From the NCBI GenBank assembly GCA_027406905.1, contig DAHZHT010000017.1, forward strand, positions 1 through 38,353: a stretch of DNA of 38,353 nucleotides, in the 5' to 3' direction. The position numbers and the translations under genes are program-made. This DNA is from Elusimicrobiota bacterium (GTDB lineage Bacteria; Elusimicrobiota; Elusimicrobia; UBA1565; UBA9628). Shown here piece after piece: positions 34,038 to 38,353 of the stretch. The notes under the pieces were generated by a model, which had not been told where the DNA came from, ran no database searches, and saw nothing but the letters and a program-made list of their open reading frames with translations. The first letter of the stretch is position 1. The number at the start of each line of letters is the position of its first letter.

Positions 34038-35240
34038 ATGGGACGCAGGCAAGAACTAGAAAAGAAACAATCGCTTCTCGCGCGATTTGGAACATCCATC
34101 GCCGCCGAAAACAGACTGGAGAGCCTGCTTAGCCGCATCGCTCAGCAAGTTTGCCAAGTTCTCAATGCCGACCGATGTTCAGTTTTCCTCATTGATCAAA
34201 ACAAGGGAGAACTTTGGACGACTGTCGCTCTTGGAATGGAAGAAAAAATATTTAGAATGCCTATTGGGCAAGGCGTGGCGGGCCAGGTCGCAAAGACGGG
34301 AAATGCCATCAGTCTAAAAGACGCCTACAGAGATCCTCGGTTTAGGGAAGATTTAGACCGCATCATCAATTATAAAACGCGCGCGGTTCTTGCCGTTCCC
34401 CTTAAAAACCGGGAAGGAAAAGTCAGCGGAGTCCTTGAGGTCGTCAATAAAATTCGCGGAACATTTACCGAAGAAGACGAAGGCCTCTTATCCATTCTCT
34501 CGACCATGGCCGCTTCCTTTATCGAAAACGCCACCCTTTATGAGGAATTGCGAAAATCCCATCTGGAAACCATCTACCGGATGGCTTTAGTGGCTGAGTT
34601 TCGCGATCAAAAAGACACGGCCAAACATCTGCGAAGAATGAGCAGATTCTCCGAAATACTCGCGCTCGCGATGGGGTTTTCTCATCAAGAAGCGGAAGAC
34701 CTCCGCTATGCCGCCCCTTTGCACGACATCGGTAAAGTCGCCATCCCTGATTCCATCTTAAGAAAGCCGGGGCAATTGACGCCCGAAGAATACGAGGAGA
34801 TGAAAAAGCACACCGTCTATGGAAGCAAAATGCTCGCCAACGCCGAGAGTAAACTCTTGCGCATCGCCTCAAAAATCGCCGTCGCCCATCACGAACGCTA
34901 TGACGGATCCGGATATCCATATGGACTTAAGGGAGAAGAAATTCCCTTGGAAGCCCGAATCGTCTCGGTCGCGGATGTATTTGACGCATTGGTTTCTGAA
35001 AGAGTCTATAAAGGGGCCTGGACTCTTGAAGACGCAAAACAATACATCAAGGCCCATGAACGAAAACTCTTTGACCCCGCAGTGGTATCAGCTTTCTTTA
35101 AATCCTTTCATGCCTTGATTATCGCCATGGAAGAAGAAAATAACCGCATGGGCCTTGAAGGAGAAATGGGCGCCGTGCTGGTCTCGCCTCCTCCGCATCA
35201 AGACCGGCGAAATAGGTCTAAAGGCCTAGACCACAAATAG
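34038..35240 (+). CDS. GAF domain / HD-GYP phosphodiesterase
   Basis: The 400-aa cytoplasmic protein has an N-terminal GAF sensor domain (about residues 20-165; VLNADRCSVFLID, MPIGQGVAGQVAKTG) and a C-terminal HD-GYP domain (about 175-365). HD-GYP motifs are His197 (AKHLRRM), HDIGKVAIPD with His229/Asp230, HHERYDGSGYP (284-294) and ADVFDALVSERVYK. Such domains hydrolyse cyclic di-GMP, or cGAMP in some lineages, so it probably turns over a nucleotide second messenger in response to a ligand bound by GAF. No diguanylate cyclase is present in the window. The start has no clear Shine-Dalgarno. A small hairpin overlaps the stop codon. Confidence 0.93.
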   Translation: MGRRQELEKKQSLLARFGTSIAAENRLESLLSRIAQQVCQVLNADRCSVFLIDQNKGELWTTVALGMEEKIFRMPIGQGVAGQVAKTGNAISLKDAYRDPRFREDLDRIINYKTRAVLAVPLKNREGKVSGVLEVVNKIRGTFTEEDEGLLSILSTMAASFIENATLYEELRKSHLETIYRMALVAEFRDQKDTAKHLRRMSRFSEILALAMGFSHQEAEDLRYAAPLHDIGKVAIPDSILRKPGQLTPEEYEEMKKHTVYGSKMLANAESKLLRIASKIAVAHHERYDGSGYPYGLKGEEIPLEARIVSVADVFDALVSERVYKGAWTLEDAKQYIKAHERKLFDPAVVSAFFKSFHALIIAMEEENNRMGLEGEMGAVLVSPPPHQDRRNRSKGLDHK

Positions 35241-35247
35241 GTCTTTT
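35228..35247 (+). terminator. Weak intrinsic terminator overlapping the HD-GYP stop
   Basis: AGACC (35228-35232) pairs with GGTCT (35240-35244) around a 7-base loop and is followed by a short T run (35244-35247). The stem is only five pairs. A competing six-pair stem just upstream (GGTCTA 35215-35220 with TAGACC 35227-35232) shares the middle arm. The call is tentative. Confidence 0.35.
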
Positions 35248-35293
35248 GCCTCAGGTCTTATCTTTTATTTTTATCTATTCTATATGAATCCTT

Positions 35294-37483
35294 ATGCCTT
35301 TATTAAAACGCGCGATCGCAACGGTCTTAACCGCGGCCATTTTCATTAATCTCGCCCCCGTCTCCGCAATCCAAGCCGCCCAAATTTCCGACCCTGGGGA
35401 AAACATATCTGGAATTCAAAGTATCAAAGGAATAGTCAACCCCGATTTTAACTTGGAAGGAAATACTAATTTCCAAACGCCCGATTTAGCCCCTCTCGCG
35501 CCTGGAAATTTAAGTTCAGAGAACCTGGAACCTCTACACTCCAGGGAAACGACTCTGCCCGCCTCTCCTAAAGGAACAGAGACTTCTATTACGCTCTCTA
35601 AAATTTCTCAGCCAAGCGTCGTTTCCCCCCAAACACAAGCTCCAAAATCGCCTCAGGGATCTGCTTTTATTCCAATGGGAGCCAAGACTATCGCCAGGTT
35701 TTCGCCCCAGTCCAAGACTTTCCCGGAGAAAGCATCTTCTATTTCGGATTCGGAATCTTTTTTTGATGGTTCACGGTCCCGCTCCAATGGGGCGCCTCAG
35801 ATGGAAACCGAGCCGCTACTCCCCGCTTTTTCTCACATTCTCTCGCCCTTTGAACGCGCGAGTTCAATTCTTAATTCCCATGACAATTCTTCTTTGCCTC
35901 AACCTCCTCAACAGGAAAACGCTAAAACCAAGGTCAAGCTTCCAAAATCATTATGGTCTTTGTTTTGGGCTTCCAGCATCCTGACTTCTTTTGGCGCTTA
36001 TTTCTATATTTTAAGCCAGCCGTTTTTGGTCATGCAAGCTCTCAAAAAGAGTAAGACCATGATGGGAGTTCTTCGCAATATCCAGCTAGGCACGATGGCG
36101 CTGATTAATTTTCTGCCGGTGGGCCTAATGGTAGACAAGACTAATTTCAGAATTTTATTTGTGTCCACGATGGTCGGGAGAACGGCTATGATGGGGACTA
36201 TCCCGCTTTTATTTTTCCTGGGACATTTAAGTTTTCTCGCGCTAGCGGCGGTAACCGTCGCCAACGCTGTTTTCCAAGGGATTCAGGCGATCGTATACGG
36301 CGCGGCTTCAAACGCTTTTGTCGGGACCGACGGCAAACTAAACAAAGAAGCTTCCGCTGTCATCACCAAGTATTCATCTCTAGCCGGAATCATTTTTCCT
36401 ATCGCAGCCGGAGCTATCGTCGGCTCCTTGGTCGGCTATTTCGGGTTTGCCGGTTATGCCATCGCCTATGGATTCTATAGCCTCTTTTTACTCGCGGCGA
36501 TTCCAGTCTATTGGTTTGGAATCAAAGACCCCCGACAAAACCTTGAGATTAACACCTTCGGACAATTTTTCAGAGCCGCTGGCCGCTTGATCGGCAATTT
36601 ATTCAGAAAAACCTCGACAGCGGCGTTTCAAACGCTCAAGGACCTGTCGAAAAGCTTTCAATTCAAGAACTCCAGTGAAACTCGTCCTCGATCTCTATGG
36701 CTTAACTCCCTATTAGAATTTCTATCTCGACATGAGGGAACCCAAGGCCTTGCCTATATCCTCAAGAACAAGGTCCTCAAGGTATGGCTCTTCTCATCTT
36801 CCCTTGATTCTTCCCTTAGCGACGCGCTACCTTTGGTCGTTTTTCCGATTTTTATCGGAAAACTCCTCGTTCCCCCGGCCCATTTGCCGGCGATTCTCAC
36901 CGCGATATTTGGAACAGCGGGCGGCGTCCTCGGTCTCACTTTCGCCGTTGAATCCTTGGGGCTTTTTCTCGGCGCCTGGCTAATGCAAGGATCCAGGGGA
37001 GATGCCCTCATCAATAAAATGGGAATCAAGTGGTTTTACCGCATCGCCGGCTCTAGCTCTCCGCTTTTTTGGCTAATGTGGCTTTTCCCCGCGATTCTTT
37101 TTCCGGGGGCTTTTTGGATTAATCTGCCTATTGTGCTGGCGGTTCAACTCCTCACTTCGTTTTTCCACGCTCCTCTGGGAGTCGCAATGGCGCCGGTCGT
37201 GCGCAAAGAGATACCAGATGACTATTTAGGCCGGGTCGCCAGCGCGCTTTTTATCGCGCAACTTCTCTCATCGGCCCTGGGCGGAATCATCATGGGAGTA
37301 TTGCTTGATTTTGTTTCAATCAACTCGGCTATGCTCATCGCCGCCGCCAGCGTGACTTTAATGGGGATCATAGACTGGATTATTCCGCATTGGCTTTCCG
37401 GACAAACAAACGCCCCCTCAAAGCCCGGCGGGCAAAACGATAAAATCGCGATGATAAGCCTGCCCAATTTGAGATTCGCCTAG
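35294..37483 (+). CDS. MFS transporter with an N-terminal signal peptide and long linker
   Basis: The 729-aa protein starts with a signal-like segment (MPLLKRAIATVLTAAIFINL, cleavage near IQAA-QISD), then about 185 residues rich in Ser, Pro, Thr and Gln with no fold I recognise (about 30-215). From LWSLFWASSILTSFGAYFYI onward is a 12-helix major facilitator core, interrupted near residues 425-485 by a soluble loop between the two six-helix halves. GLMVDKTNFR resembles MFS motif A in the loop between helices 2 and 3. The substrate is unknown. The ATG has no ribosome site; TATATG ends seven bases upstream. The fusion of an exported-looking N-terminus with an MFS core is unusual. It converges with the slipin gene across 11 bases. 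Confidence 0.85.
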   Translation: MPLLKRAIATVLTAAIFINLAPVSAIQAAQISDPGENISGIQSIKGIVNPDFNLEGNTNFQTPDLAPLAPGNLSSENLEPLHSRETTLPASPKGTETSITLSKISQPSVVSPQTQAPKSPQGSAFIPMGAKTIARFSPQSKTFPEKASSISDSESFFDGSRSRSNGAPQMETEPLLPAFSHILSPFERASSILNSHDNSSLPQPPQQENAKTKVKLPKSLWSLFWASSILTSFGAYFYILSQPFLVMQALKKSKTMMGVLRNIQLGTMALINFLPVGLMVDKTNFRILFVSTMVGRTAMMGTIPLLFFLGHLSFLALAAVTVANAVFQGIQAIVYGAASNAFVGTDGKLNKEASAVITKYSSLAGIIFPIAAGAIVGSLVGYFGFAGYAIAYGFYSLFLLAAIPVYWFGIKDPRQNLEINTFGQFFRAAGRLIGNLFRKTSTAAFQTLKDLSKSFQFKNSSETRPRSLWLNSLLEFLSRHEGTQGLAYILKNKVLKVWLFSSSLDSSLSDALPLVVFPIFIGKLLVPPAHLPAILTAIFGTAGGVLGLTFAVESLGLFLGAWLMQGSRGDALINKMGIKWFYRIAGSSSPLFWLMWLFPAILFPGAFWINLPIVLAVQLLTSFFHAPLGVAMAPVVRKEIPDDYLGRVASALFIAQLLSSALGGIIMGVLLDFVSINSAMLIAAASVTLMGIIDWIIPHWLSGQTNAPSKPGGQNDKIAMISLPNLRFA

Positions 37484-37494
37484 AATTGGCGCGA

Positions 37495-38235
37495 TTAACC
37501 CTCTTTTCTAGATTTCAAAAGATCCGAGAAAAAATCGATGGGAATGGGAAAAACGATCGTCGAACTTTTCTCGGTAGCGATCTCAGATAAAGACTGTAAA
37601 TAGCGAAGTTGAATGCTGACGGGGTTATCCGAAAGAACCAAGGCGGCTTCTTTTAATTTTTGGGAGGCTTGAAACTCTCCATCGGCGCGAATAATTTTCG
37701 CACGGCGCTCTCTTTCGGCCTCAGCCTGCATGGCAATCATCCGCACCATATCTTCCGGAAGATCGATATTTTTAACCTCGACTTTAATGACCTTGACCCC
37801 CCAGGGTTCGGTATCCGAGTCTAAAATTTGCTGAAGATCGGAATTAACTTTTTCCCGATTGGCCAAGAGTTCATCCATCTCCATTCGCCCCAAAACGCTT
37901 CTTAACGTCGTCTGCGACAACTGGCTGGTCGCGTAAAAAAAATCTTGGACGGCTAAGATCGCCTTTTGCGGGTCGACCACGCGAAAATAAACGACCGCGT
38001 TGACCTTAATGGAGACATTGTCTTTCGTGATGACGTCTTGAGGCGGCACGTCATGAACCACCACGCGCAAAGTGATTTTTTGCGCGCTCATCAGCCCAGG
38101 AACGACAAAAACAATCCCCGGCCCCGCAACAGACTGAAACTTCCCTAAAAAGAAAAGAATCAGCCTATCGTATTCCGTCACCACGCGCACGCTCGCAAAA
38201 GCAAGAACAAACACCGCAACTAAAAAAATAAGCAT
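37495..38235 (-). CDS. Slipin (stomatin/prohibitin family, SPFH domain)
   Basis: The 246-aa protein has a short N-terminal membrane helix ([15 protein letters not shown]) and an SPFH/band 7 domain: [61 protein letters not shown] and [19 protein letters not shown], followed by the coiled-coil [21 protein letters not shown]. These are typical of bacterial slipins that form ring-like membrane scaffolds. They are often paired with an NfeD protease-like protein; no NfeD is recognisable in the 118 bases upstream that remain in the window. A strong Shine-Dalgarno (AAGGAGGG) precedes the ATG at 38235. Confidence 0.94.
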   Translation of the reverse strand: MLIFLVAVFVLAFASVRVVTEYDRLILFFLGKFQSVAGPGIVFVVPGLMSAQKITLRVVVHDVPPQDVITKDNVSIKVNAVVYFRVVDPQKAILAVQDFFYATSQLSQTTLRSVLGRMEMDELLANREKVNSDLQQILDSDTEPWGVKVIKVEVKNIDLPEDMVRMIAMQAEAERERRAKIIRADGEFQASQKLKEAALVLSDNPVSIQLRYLQSLSEIATEKSSTIVFPIPIDFFSDLLKSRKEG

Positions 38236-38271
38236 AAACCCTCCTTGATTTTTATTGGCTCAGGCGCAGAA

Positions 38272-38353
38272 CTACTCGAACATATAATCCTGATAAGGAA
38301 TACGACGAGCGTCCAACTCCTTTTTCCATAGAGACAAAGTCTTCGGCATTTCT
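38272..38353 (-). CDS. 3' end of an upstream gene (partial, unidentified)
   Basis: On the minus strand an open frame enters from the window edge and ends at the TAG at 38274-38272, encoding a tail of about 26 residues (MPKTLSLWKKELDARR and IPYQDYMFE). A second frame is also open to a stop about 20 bases further on, so the reading frame is not certain. The fragment is too short to name. It lies 36 bases upstream of the slipin gene in the same direction. Confidence 0.3.
   Translation of the reverse strand, partial: EMPKTLSLWKKELDARRIPYQDYMFE

Noticed and set aside
1..38353. CRISPR array, prophage, insertion sequence or defence island
   Set aside because: No regularly spaced repeats, transposase, integrase or known defence gene is seen; nearly all DNA is occupied by housekeeping or envelope genes.

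Overview
The window (38,353 bases, roughly half G+C by eye) is a dense bacterial chromosome segment with about 34 protein genes, two of them cut by the window edges, and one tRNA. There is no phage, insertion sequence, CRISPR array or rRNA. The content suggests a Gram-negative, diderm, respiring heterotroph: an outer-membrane-type DUF1207 protein, periplasmic TPR and DUF4412 proteins, CcdA/TlpA thiol chemistry, an electron-transfer flavoprotein:quinone oxidoreductase (FixC/FixX), an acyl-CoA dehydrogenase and isocitrate dehydrogenase. An MFS transporter preceded by a signal peptide and a long Ser/Pro-rich linker is an architecture I associate with Elusimicrobiota. That assignment is from memory and is not proven here.

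Layout. 1-4279 (minus): sufB-sufC-sufD-sufS, an Fe-S cluster assembly operon with an Rrf2/IscR-like operator over its promoter. 4375-6731 (plus): an exported TPR protein and a DUF4412-like secreted protein. 6750-8081 (minus): aldehyde dehydrogenase, divergent from 8154-10152 (plus), a single-domain response regulator followed by fixC-fixX. 10156-16914 (minus): one long run of fabG-acpP-rnc-acyl-CoA dehydrogenase-REC/histidine kinase-HEAT repeat protein, ending in a caspase-like C-terminal segment. 17014-20247 (plus): a CbiX-like chelatase, a DCC-lipase maturation factor fusion, a short-chain dehydrogenase and tRNA-Asp(GTC). 20286-24130 (plus): a chlorite dismutase/HemQ family protein, a GIY-YIG-like protein, an isocitrate dehydrogenase with an inserted four-cysteine motif, a family 2 glycosyltransferase, and bL32 with a clear terminator. 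24134-25201 (plus): an Old Yellow Enzyme. 25198-32349 (minus): ccdA-tlpA-DUF1207-mutS-mutL-bcp. 32627-33889 (plus): an unrecognised exported protein in an AT-richer island. 34038-37483 (plus): a GAF/HD-GYP protein and the MFS fusion. 37495-38353 (minus): a slipin and the tail of an upstream gene.

How the genes fit together. Acyl-CoA dehydrogenase passes electrons to ETF (not in the window), and FixCX passes them to quinone. Both the dehydrogenase and fixCX sit beside two-component genes. FabG, AcpP and RNase III form the usual fatty-acid/rnc block. MutS and MutL are translationally coupled, and MutL carries the endonuclease motif of methyl-independent mismatch repair.

The strongest unusual signals are these: the four-cysteine (zinc-ribbon-like) insertion next to the substrate loop of isocitrate dehydrogenase; a repeated pattern in which the first gene of a unit has a -10-like box 6-8 nt before its ATG and no Shine-Dalgarno, suggesting leaderless transcripts; the suf operator/promoter; the caspase-like tail of the HEAT protein with the expected His replaced; and the signal-linker-MFS fusion.
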